Source of the DNA: Sulfurospirillum arcachonense
GTDB lineage: Bacteria > Campylobacterota > Campylobacteria > Campylobacterales > Sulfurospirillaceae
Direction of reading: 5' to 3'
Assembly (NCBI GenBank): GCA_015662785.1
Contig: DQTM01000138.1
Location: 1 to 5,863 of the forward strand
Length of the DNA: 5,863 nt
Shown here in pieces: positions 1-5,844 of the stretch. A program made the position numbers and the translations under genes. How positions within the stretch are numbered: the stretch's first letter is position 1; each line of letters begins with the position of its first letter. The notes below the pieces were generated by a model. That model was not told where the DNA came from. It worked only from the letters and a program-made list of their open reading frames with translations, and made no database searches.

Positions 1-1052
1 ATAATTCCTAACGATACAGGTTCTACTATAGTTGAACCAATTGAACTAAAATCTATCGCTATACCTGCATTTGCAAGTGCAAAAAGAGGAATAATGACTA
101 AGGCAACTGGCAAATGCAAATTATGTTCTAATCTACCCGCAGGAGTACCGATTGCATCAATCTTGTCTTTTATATTTTGAAGTATAGCTTTTTGTTTCTC
201 ATTAATCATATGGTCTTCATTAACAGGATACTCATCATATGTATCTAATAGTTTTTTTGTACTTTGGGCAAAATTCTTAGGACAAGCTTTAGGTTTTGAA
301 GGAATAGCCATTGCTGCAATTACACCTGCTATAGTTGCGTGAACTCCTGATTCAAGCATAAAAAACCACATCAATAAACCTACAACAAAATATGGCAAAA
401 TCATATGTATACCAATACGATTAAAAATCACTAAAATCAAAAAAGAGACTCCAGCTAAGATTAGTGGTAACATTATAATTTGATCAGTATAAAATAGAGC
501 TATAACTATAACAGCACCAAGATCATCTACAATAGCAAGTGCAACTAAAAATGTTACAAGTGTTGCAGGCACTCTTTTTCCAAGAAGGACAAGTATACTA
601 ATAGCAAATGCTATATCTGTTGCCATAGGTATTCCCCAACCATTTACTCCCTCTGTTCCTGCATTGATGCCAACATATATAAGTGCAGGGATCACCATAC
701 CACCGATAGCTGCAAGTATAGGTAAAATAGCAACTTTGATATTTGAAAGCTCTCCAACTAGTATCTCTCTTTTTATCTCAAGTCCAATAATAAAAAAGAA
801 GATAGCCATTAACCCATCATTTATCCAGTGGTGTATTGTATGAGATATTGCCCAAGAACCAACAGTTAAGTCAATTTTAGTATGAAAAAAGTGAGCATAA
901 GTATCTGCTAATGGACTATTGGCAAGAAGTAAGGCTACCACTGTCATAAACATCAAAACAATCCCTGTAGTAGTCTGAGCATGTAAAAAGTGTTCAAACG
1001 GCGTAGAGACTTTGTTAAAAGCTTTTTCCCATGGTGCGTATAGCTTTTTCAT
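1..1052 (-). CDS. nhaA: Na+/H+ antiporter NhaA, C-terminus cut off by the window edge
   Basis: Inner-membrane electrogenic antiporter that expels Na+ in exchange for protons, giving sodium and alkaline-pH tolerance. The visible 350 residues start MKKLYAPWEKAF and are strongly hydrophobic. Hallmarks read directly are WINDGLMAIFFFIIGLEIKR (76-95), the MATDIAFA segment with T145/D146 (E. coli T132/D133), the ALAIVDDLGA segment with D176/D177 (E. coli ion-binding D163/D164), SGVHATIAGV (235-244), and RLEH followed by PLFALANAG (307-330). The E. coli K300 equivalent should lie just beyond the left edge, so completeness cannot be judged. A polar, charged loop at about 251-306 makes the protein about 44 residues longer than the E. 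coli enzyme at that point, and I recall a similarly long loop in Helicobacter NhaA. ATG at 1052 lies 1 bp after the hisD stop, with GAAAGG inside the last hisD codons as ribosome site, so it is probably coupled to hisD. Family assignment is secure. Confidence 0.95.
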   Translation of the reverse strand, partial: MKKLYAPWEKAFNKVSTPFEHFLHAQTTTGIVLMFMTVVALLLANSPLADTYAHFFHTKIDLTVGSWAISHTIHHWINDGLMAIFFFIIGLEIKREILVGELSNIKVAILPILAAIGGMVIPALIYVGINAGTEGVNGWGIPMATDIAFAISILVLLGKRVPATLVTFLVALAIVDDLGAVIVIALFYTDQIIMLPLILAGVSFLILVIFNRIGIHMILPYFVVGLLMWFFMLESGVHATIAGVIAAMAIPSKPKACPKNFAQSTKKLLDTYDEYPVNEDHMINEKQKAILQNIKDKIDAIGTPAGRLEHNLHLPVALVIIPLFALANAGIAIDFSSIGSTIVEPVSLGI

Positions 1053-1053
1053 A

Positions 1054-2355
1054 TTATTTTAACCTTTCTAGTACTGAAGCTTCATGTGCGCCTAGTCCTT
1101 CAGTTTTAGCTAAAAGAGCACATGCACGCCCAATCTCTTTTATACCTTCTTGACTCATACTTATGATTGAAGATTTTTTCATGAAATTCTCAACACCAAG
1201 TGGAGAGTAAAACTTTGCAGTTCCTCCAGTTGGTAAAGTATGATTTGGTCCAGCTATATAATCACCTATTGGCTCAGGAGTATATCTTCCCATAAAAATA
1301 GCTCCCGCGTGTTTTATCTTAGGAAGCAAATCAAATGGATACTCCGTCATTACTTCAAGATGCTCAGGTGCGATTCCATTCATAAGCTCTAGTGCTTCAT
1401 CCATATCGCGTGTCACTATGATAGCTCCACGCTCTTTTATAGAAGCCATAGCTATCTCTTTTCTATTTAGTTTTTCTAACCACTCATAGACTTTTTTACT
1501 AGTTTCATCAGCAATGCGTTGCGATGGAGTTATAAGAATTGAGCTTGCCATCTCATCATGCTCTGCTTGGCTTAACAAATCTATAGCTAAAAAGTTACAG
1601 TCTGCACTCTCATCGGCAAGTATTCCAATCTCACTTGGACCGGCAATCATATCTATATTTACTTCACCAAAAACAAGCTTTTTTGCAGTTGCTACAAAAA
1701 TATTTCCTGGTCCTGTTATAACATCTACTTTAGATATAGTTTGCGTCCCATAAGCCATAGCTGCGATTGCACTCGCTCCTCCAACTCTGTAAGCTTTTTT
1801 AATACCACAAAGGTGCATAGCTGCTAGAAGAAGTGAGTTGAGTTCATTACATGGTGCTGGCGTACAAACTACAATCTCTTTTACTCCAGCTACTATTGCA
1901 GGAATTGCATTCATCAAAAGGCTACTTGGATAAGCAGCTTTTCCTCCGGGAATATAAAGACCAGCTCTATCAACTGGAGTCACTTTTTGACCCAAAATAT
2001 TACCATTTTCTTCATAATCTAACCATGAAGTTGGTTTTTGTTTTTGATGATAAGCTTTGATTCTATCGTATGCAAGTTGTAGAGCATTTTTAAGTTCATA
2101 ATCAAGTTCATCATAAGCTTTTTCCATAGATTCACAAGATATTTGTAACTCTTCATCCCTCGAAGGAATCCACATATCAAACTTTCCTATATGCTTCTTA
2201 AGAGCTTCATTACCATCTTTTTTTATTTCTGAAATTATGTCAAGAACTATTTTAGATACGTTATCCATATCCATATGTCCACGTTTTAATAACTCTTCAA
2301 ACTCTTGTTTAAAATTTTTATCTGTTGTTTTTATCTGTTTCATATTTTCTTTCAT
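1054..2355 (-). CDS. hisD: Histidinol dehydrogenase HisD
   Basis: Cytoplasmic zinc enzyme that catalyses the last two steps of histidine synthesis, L-histidinol to L-histidine with two NAD+. The 433-residue length is normal for the family. Key residues line up with E. coli HisD at a constant offset of 4-5: zinc ligands Q263 and H266 (SQAEHDE), D365 (GDYIAGPNHTLPTGG) and H424 (LGAHEAS), and the catalytic pair E331/H332 (APEHLEV). Also present are the NAD-domain stretches YIPGGKAAYPSS (134-145), YRVGGASAIAAMAYGT (189-204), TGPGN (214-218) and AGPSEIGILAD (238-248). The start is ambiguous: ATG at 2355 overlaps the upstream PLP gene by 38 bp, while ATG at 2343 (Met5, MKQIKTTD) overlaps by 26 bp. 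The functional domain is the same either way. It sits between a PLP enzyme and nhaA, with no other his gene in view. Confidence 0.97.
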   Translation of the reverse strand: MKENMKQIKTTDKNFKQEFEELLKRGHMDMDNVSKIVLDIISEIKKDGNEALKKHIGKFDMWIPSRDEELQISCESMEKAYDELDYELKNALQLAYDRIKAYHQKQKPTSWLDYEENGNILGQKVTPVDRAGLYIPGGKAAYPSSLLMNAIPAIVAGVKEIVVCTPAPCNELNSLLLAAMHLCGIKKAYRVGGASAIAAMAYGTQTISKVDVITGPGNIFVATAKKLVFGEVNIDMIAGPSEIGILADESADCNFLAIDLLSQAEHDEMASSILITPSQRIADETSKKVYEWLEKLNRKEIAMASIKERGAIIVTRDMDEALELMNGIAPEHLEVMTEYPFDLLPKIKHAGAIFMGRYTPEPIGDYIAGPNHTLPTGGTAKFYSPLGVENFMKKSSIISMSQEGIKEIGRACALLAKTEGLGAHEASVLERLK

Positions 2356-3196
2356 ACCTCTGCTTCATCGATTCATTTCCCAATACTCCACCTTGGTGTA
2401 TGTAAATGGGTGTTCCTTCTAAATCTTCTACATGTAAGAGAAACTTTTGCCATCCAACAGGGTCATACATCAAATCAAATGTAATGCCCATGTCTTCTTG
2501 TAACTCTTGCCAAAGTTCATACAGTTCTGGATAAAGTTTTCCATAATGGTACTTTTTTTGAGAACTTAAAATAACAGGAAAAGAATCTTCACTTATCTCT
2601 TCAAACTGCTCTTTTAAATACTCATCATCTCCAACTGTACTACATGTAAAAACTCTGTATGGTAAATTTTTTTGTAAAAAAAGTGCTGTTGTTCCCGTTC
2701 CTGATGGCAGATATATATATGGGTTTTTAATACCCTCTTTTTGAATATCTTTTTTTAACTCATCTGCTAAGACTTTTACACCAAACTCTGCCTCTTTTTG
2801 TCTCCCACCCTCTTCTATAATCAAATCACTACTGTCGGTATACATGTAAGCATCTTCTCGACGTTGAAGACTCTCTATAATTTTCATTCCATTTTCTAAA
2901 GCATACTTGTAATTTCCTACTGGGTTTTGTTTTAAAAAATCTGGTATATGATTACAAAAGTATACAAACTCCCAACCTCTATAACGAGCCATTACAGAGA
3001 GCGAATACATAGCATTTGATTGATTTGAGCCATACGAAACAACACGCTTTACATGTACAAACTCTTGGTTTAAAAACCAGTGAAATTTTCTAGCTTTATT
3101 ACCAGAAAAGTCTACATGTAAAGCATCATCTCTTTTGACATATATCTCCCTACCTCTAAAGGTATGCTTTTGGAAAGGTGAGGGAGAAAATGTCAT
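2318..3196 (-). CDS. PLP-dependent protein of the ACC deaminase / D-cysteine desulfhydrase family, substrate unknown
   Basis: 292-residue cytoplasmic fold-type II (tryptophan synthase beta-like) PLP protein. Visible motifs are YVKRDD (19-24), FSGNKARKF (30-38) with K34 as the predicted Schiff-base lysine, YGSNQSNAMYSL (55-66) at the position of the family GGxQSNH loop, PSGTGTTAL (164-172) as the phosphate-binding glycine loop, and DPVGW (245-249) and IHQGG (266-270) near the C-terminus. From memory of ACC deaminase, the last two align with DPVYE and HLGG. The catalytic tyrosine (Tyr294) and Glu295 would then be Gly248 and Trp249, and Leu322 would be Gln268. D-cysteine desulfhydrases also keep the tyrosine, so neither activity should be assumed. 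It is shorter than the usual 325-340 residues. ATG directly abuts the fba stop (TAAATG), with AGGA 6 bases upstream, so it is probably coupled to fba. Family call is fairly sure; substrate is unknown. Confidence 0.85.
   Translation of the reverse strand: MTFSPSPFQKHTFRGREIYVKRDDALHVDFSGNKARKFHWFLNQEFVHVKRVVSYGSNQSNAMYSLSVMARYRGWEFVYFCNHIPDFLKQNPVGNYKYALENGMKIIESLQRREDAYMYTDSSDLIIEEGGRQKEAEFGVKVLADELKKDIQKEGIKNPYIYLPSGTGTTALFLQKNLPYRVFTCSTVGDDEYLKEQFEEISEDSFPVILSSQKKYHYGKLYPELYELWQELQEDMGITFDLMYDPVGWQKFLLHVEDLEGTPIYIHQGGVLGNESMKQRYERKYETDKNNR
2343..2375 (-). promoter_or_regulatory. hisD translation start region, overlapping the PLP gene, two possible ATGs
   Basis: On the minus strand AGAGG sits 1 base before ATG 2355 and 13 bases before ATG 2343, too close and too far respectively for a classical ribosome site. 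Both ATGs lie inside the 3' end of the PLP gene in another frame. Translational coupling from the terminating PLP ribosome is the simplest explanation. Met5 (2343) gives an N-terminus MKQIKTTD that looks more typical of HisD, but the choice is open. Confidence 0.5.
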
Positions 3197-4002
3197 TTAG
3201 TTCCTATTTAAACAGTTCAAGTCACTAAAAGCACGATTAAGTCTGGCTATGGTTGCAACTTCCCCTGCTCTTAACCATTTTCTTGGATCATAGTACTTTT
3301 TGTTTGGTTTATCATCACCCTCTGGATTTCCAATTTGTCCTTGAAGATATGCTGCATTTTTTTCAACATAACCTTTAGTCCCTTCCCAAAAAGACCACTG
3401 CGTATCTGTATCAATGTTCATCTTAATAACACCATACTCAATAGCTTCTCTAATGTCAGCTAACTCACTTCCGCTTCCACCATGAAAAACAAAATTTACA
3501 GGTTTCTCTAAAGTGTTAAACTTCTCTTGAATATACTTTTGAGAGTTATCTAGTATTTTCGGAGTTAGATGAACATTACCTGGTTTATAAACACCATGAA
3601 CATTTCCAAAAGAAGCAGCTATCGTAAAGTTAGGACTAATTGCCATTAACTTCTCATACGCATAAGCTACATCTTCTGGTTGAGTGTAAAGCGCTGAGTT
3701 ATCAAGATGAGTATTGTCTACTCCATCTTCCTCTCCACCAGTACAACCAAGTTCAATTTCAAGTGTCATGCCTATCTTACTCATACGTTTATGGTACTCT
3801 TCGCAAGTTGATATATTTTGCTCTAAACTCTCTTCTGAAAGGTCTATCATATGAGAACTATATAGAGGTTTTCCAGTTTTCTCAAAATGAGATTCACTAG
3901 CATCAAGAAGAGCATCAATCCAAGGAAGAAGTTTTCTCGCTGCATGGTCTGTATGAAGAATCACAGGAACACCATAAGCAACAGCTACAGTGTGTACATG
4001 TA
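2429..4002. repeat. Six dispersed copies of the palindromic octamer TACATGTA
   Basis: Copies lie at 2429-2436, 2641-2648, 2841-2848, 3050-3057, 3113-3120 and 3995-4002. Five are in the PLP gene and one in fba, and I found none elsewhere in the window. Plus-strand 3' flanks are AA in five of six (consensus TACATGTAAR). Four copies encode Leu/Val-His-Val in the same codon phase, but two encode Thr-Cys-Ser and Tyr-Met-Tyr in other phases, so protein constraint does not explain all. Function is unknown, and chance or codon preference remain possible. Confidence 0.5.
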
Positions 4003-4264
4003 AAGCTCCACTAATAGCTCCCAATATACCACCATCAGTACTATTCAGAGCTTTTCCAGCATAAAACTGTGCTCCACTGTTTGAAAATTGAACTATGATA
4101 GGAGAACCTGCATCTTTTGCAGACTCTAAAACAGCATTTACAGAACTTGTACTCACAACATTTACTGCTGGAAGTGCGTAGTGATTTTCTTTTGCTACTT
4201 CAAAAACTTTTGTAACATCATTACCACTTAAAACCCCTGGTTTCACAAAATCAAATACTCCCAT
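3197..4264 (-). CDS. fba: Class II fructose-bisphosphate aldolase
   Basis: Zinc-dependent aldolase that interconverts fructose 1,6-bisphosphate with dihydroxyacetone phosphate and glyceraldehyde 3-phosphate in the cytoplasm. In Campylobacterota, which mostly lack a complete glycolysis, it is expected to work mainly in gluconeogenesis. The 355 residues match the class IIA (E. coli FbaA-like, 359 aa) subfamily end to end with an offset of 3: HTDHAARKLLPWID (104-117) carries catalytic D106 and zinc ligand H107, ELGCTGGEEDGVDN (171-184) carries E171 and proton-abstracting E179, SFGNVHGVYKPG (218-229) carries zinc ligand H223, FHGGSGS (260-266) carries H261, and IKMNIDTDTQW (280-290) carries substrate-binding N283 and D285. 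No key residue is missing. Its ATG lies 10 bp after the peb4-like stop, with AAGGGG 6 bases upstream. Downstream it abuts the PLP gene. The peb4-fba pair is also adjacent in Campylobacter jejuni and Helicobacter pylori. Confidence 0.97.
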   Translation of the reverse strand: MGVFDFVKPGVLSGNDVTKVFEVAKENHYALPAVNVVSTSSVNAVLESAKDAGSPIIVQFSNSGAQFYAGKALNSTDGGILGAISGALHVHTVAVAYGVPVILHTDHAARKLLPWIDALLDASESHFEKTGKPLYSSHMIDLSEESLEQNISTCEEYHKRMSKIGMTLEIELGCTGGEEDGVDNTHLDNSALYTQPEDVAYAYEKLMAISPNFTIAASFGNVHGVYKPGNVHLTPKILDNSQKYIQEKFNTLEKPVNFVFHGGSGSELADIREAIEYGVIKMNIDTDTQWSFWEGTKGYVEKNAAYLQGQIGNPEGDDKPNKKYYDPRKWLRAGEVATIARLNRAFSDLNCLNRN

Positions 4265-4274
4265 AAAACGCCCC

Positions 4275-5087
4275 TTATTTCATAACTATTTTAGCTTTTT
4301 TTCTCAAATCTTTTGCTCTTTTTGCAACATCATCACGGAATTTTTCCATTTTTAGTCCATTTTCAATTTGAACTTTTGCATCAGCAAATTCAACTTTTTC
4401 TCCACCCTTTTTATCTTCTGTTAGAATTACATGATAACCAAACTGAGTCTTAACTGGAGTTTTTGTAACTTCACCTTTTCCTTGTCCAAATGCAGCTTCA
4501 CTGAAAGCTCCTACCATTTGTTTCTTATTAAACCAACCTAAATCACCACCATTTTTGCCACTTGGTCCTGTTGATTTTGTTTTTGCTAATTCAATGAATT
4601 TAGTTGTTAAAGCTTCACCTTTTAAACCACTTAACTCTTTTATGATAGCTTTTGCAGCTGCTTCATCTTTAACAACTATATGTCTTGCTTTTACCGTTGC
4701 TGGTTTTACAAATTTGTCTTTATTTTTAGTAAAATATGCTTTTGCATCAGCTTCAGAAACTTCTACCTTTTCAAATACTCTTTTCATCCAAATCTCAAGT
4801 GCTAAATCACCTTTTATTGATTCTAAAGTCTTTTTATACTCAGCATCTTTTTCTATACCTGATTTAAAAGCCTCTTTTGCTAAAAGTTTTCTCTCTATTG
4901 CTTGGTCTATAACTCTCTTTTGTTGTGCTGGTTGTAGTGTTTCATATTTTGCACCAGGCATTGCTCTCATAAGGCTTGCTACATCTTTATCTGTAATTTC
5001 CACGCCATTGACTGTTGCATATACTGCGGCATTTAGACTAACACCCATCGCTAGTGTTACTATACTTCCTATGATAACTCTTTTCAT
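4275..5087 (-). CDS. peb4: PEB4-like periplasmic peptidyl-prolyl cis-trans isomerase / chaperone (PpiC type)
   Basis: 270-residue exported foldase, close in length and plan to C. jejuni PEB4 (Cj0596) and H. pylori HP0175. These are SurA-like periplasmic chaperones linked to outer-membrane protein assembly and adhesion. Residues 1-20 form a Sec signal peptide (MKR, hydrophobic IIGSIVTLAMGVSL, then NA), and cleavage is likely near A20 before AVYATVNG. A helical SurA-N-like region spans about 25-125. A parvulin PpiC domain spans about 131-225, with VKARHIVVK (132-140), GGDLGWFNKKQMVGAFSEAAF (180-200, split here by the text as one motif region) and TQFGYHVIL (214-222). The lysine-rich C-terminal helix (about 231-270) likely packs on the N-domain. 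AAGGA lies 5 bases before ATG. It is first in the five-gene run and divergent from nth. The symbol peb4 is by homology and synteny; adhesin activity is not implied. Confidence 0.92.
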   Translation of the reverse strand: MKRVIIGSIVTLAMGVSLNAAVYATVNGVEITDKDVASLMRAMPGAKYETLQPAQQKRVIDQAIERKLLAKEAFKSGIEKDAEYKKTLESIKGDLALEIWMKRVFEKVEVSEADAKAYFTKNKDKFVKPATVKARHIVVKDEAAAKAIIKELSGLKGEALTTKFIELAKTKSTGPSGKNGGDLGWFNKKQMVGAFSEAAFGQGKGEVTKTPVKTQFGYHVILTEDKKGGEKVEFADAKVQIENGLKMEKFRDDVAKRAKDLRKKAKIVMK

Positions 5088-5144
5088 ACTATTCCTTGTT
5101 GTTTTAAATTTATACTATTTTACTAATGTTTCTATTAAAATCTG

Positions 5145-5150
5145 ATTATA
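5145..5150 (-). promoter_or_regulatory. Candidate -10 element for the peb4-fba-PLP-hisD-nhaA operon
   Basis: On the minus strand this is a perfect TATAAT, set in AT-rich DNA about 58 bases before the peb4-like ATG. It would give a leader of roughly 50 bases containing the AAGGA ribosome site. A second weaker option is TATAAA at 5109-5114, which would give a leader of only about 14 bases. No -35 is evident. It is the only non-coding space upstream of the five minus-strand genes, so an operon promoter is expected here. Confidence 0.5.
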
Positions 5151-5181
5151 TATCATAAATCTAAACAATTAATTAACATTT

Positions 5182-5190
5182 TGATATACT
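5182..5190 (+). promoter_or_regulatory. Candidate extended -10 promoter element for nth
   Basis: TGATATACT fits the TGN-TATAAT extended -10 favoured by the Campylobacterota housekeeping sigma factor, with one mismatch (C for A). The DNA upstream is AT-rich with no clear -35, as is usual for that phylum. Transcription would start about 6-7 bases downstream, at 5196-5197, which is at or next to the nth ATG. Predicted by eye only. Confidence 0.55.
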
Positions 5191-5196
5191 ATTATT

Positions 5197-5844
5197 ATGA
5201 AACAAGCAACAAAAATTGAAATCAATGAGATAAAAAATATTTTTATAGAAAATTATAGTGATGCTGTTACTGAACTAAACTATAAAAACCTATATGAACT
5301 TATCATAGCTGTTATGTTATCAGCTCAGTGTACTGATAAAAGAGTCAATATTATAACACCAGCTCTATTTTTAAAATATCCTGATGTTAAACAGCTTTGT
5401 AATGCTGAACTAAATGACGTAAAAAATATTATAAAATCTTGCTCATTTTTTAACAATAAAGCAGTAAATCTAATTAAAATGGCAAATAGAGTTATAGAGC
5501 ATTATGATGGGCAAATTCCTCTGAATGAAAAAGACTTAATCACCTTAGCAGGAGTTGGTCAAAAAACTGCTCATGTGGTTATGATAGAGTACGCTGGTGC
5601 AAATCTAATTGCAGTTGATACTCACGTCTTTAGAGTAGCTCATAGACTCGGTCTTAGCAGTGAAAAAACAGCAATAAAAACAGAAGAAGAACTTACAAGA
5701 AAATTCAAAACAGACCTACATATACTTCACCAAGCTATGGTTCTTTTCGGACGGTATATTTGCAAGGCAATAAGCCCAAAATGTGAAACTGACTGTTTTT
5801 TAAAAGAGTATTGTAAAACAAAAAAGAGTTTTAAAGTTGGTTAA
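5197..5844 (+). CDS. nth: Endonuclease III (DNA glycosylase/AP lyase) Nth
   Basis: Base-excision repair enzyme that removes oxidised pyrimidines and cleaves the abasic site. The 215 residues span the whole HhH-GPD fold. The N-terminus TELNYKNLYELIIAVMLSAQ (25-44) matches the E. coli start region and supports ATG 5197. The helix-hairpin-helix motif LAGVGQKTAHVV (117-128) carries catalytic K123, and AVDTHVFRVAHRLGL (139-153) carries catalytic D141. The C-terminal cluster cysteines are C189, C196, C200 and C206, giving C-X6-C-X3-C-X5-C. The usual Nth pattern is X6-X2-X5, so one residue is added between the second and third ligands. No Shine-Dalgarno precedes the start, and a good extended -10 ends 6 bases before ATG, which suggests a leaderless mRNA. 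An in-frame TGA at 5182-5184 rules out a longer upstream start. nth (Cj0595c) is also next to peb4 and divergent in C. jejuni. Confidence 0.96.
   Translation: MKQATKIEINEIKNIFIENYSDAVTELNYKNLYELIIAVMLSAQCTDKRVNIITPALFLKYPDVKQLCNAELNDVKNIIKSCSFFNNKAVNLIKMANRVIEHYDGQIPLNEKDLITLAGVGQKTAHVVMIEYAGANLIAVDTHVFRVAHRLGLSSEKTAIKTEEELTRKFKTDLHILHQAMVLFGRYICKAISPKCETDCFLKEYCKTKKSFKVG

Larger units (their letters stand above)
1052..5087 (-). other. Probable five-gene operon peb4-like, fba, PLP gene, hisD, nhaA
   Basis: The five genes share one strand with junctions of +10, 0, -26 or -38, and +1 bp. Ribosome sites for fba, the PLP gene and nhaA lie in or against the end of the preceding gene. No hairpin with a T-run is visible between them. 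The operon may continue past the left edge, because nhaA is incomplete there. Co-transcription is inferred from spacing only. Confidence 0.75.
5088..5196. other. Divergent intergenic region between nth and the peb4-like gene
   Basis: 109 bp of very AT-rich DNA, the only sizeable non-coding stretch in the window. It holds the candidate promoters for both directions, the AAGGA ribosome site for the peb4-like gene, and a perfect 8-bp palindrome TTAATTAA at 5169-5176. I see no recognised operator or riboswitch. Confidence 0.8.

Noticed and set aside
1514..2060. Plus-strand open frames of 79 and 69 codons opposite hisD
   Set aside because: They are shadows of a fully conserved hisD frame, with no ribosome site and no family resemblance.
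2237..2422. 61-codon plus-strand open frame across the hisD/PLP junction
   Set aside because: Both minus-strand genes are continuous through this region, and the frame has no supporting signal.
3640..3900. 86-codon plus-strand open frame opposite fba
   Set aside because: It is antisense to an intact aldolase and lacks a ribosome site or known motif.
4555..5145. 196-codon plus-strand open frame opposite the peb4-like gene
   Set aside because: It is antisense to a gene with a clear signal peptide and PpiC motifs, has no recognisable motif of its own, and its hydrophobic look comes from reading the complement of lysine- and alanine-rich codons.
5169..5176. Palindrome TTAATTAA as an operator between the divergent promoters
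   Set aside because: An 8-bp AT-only palindrome is expected often in DNA this AT-rich, and it does not extend into a longer symmetric site.
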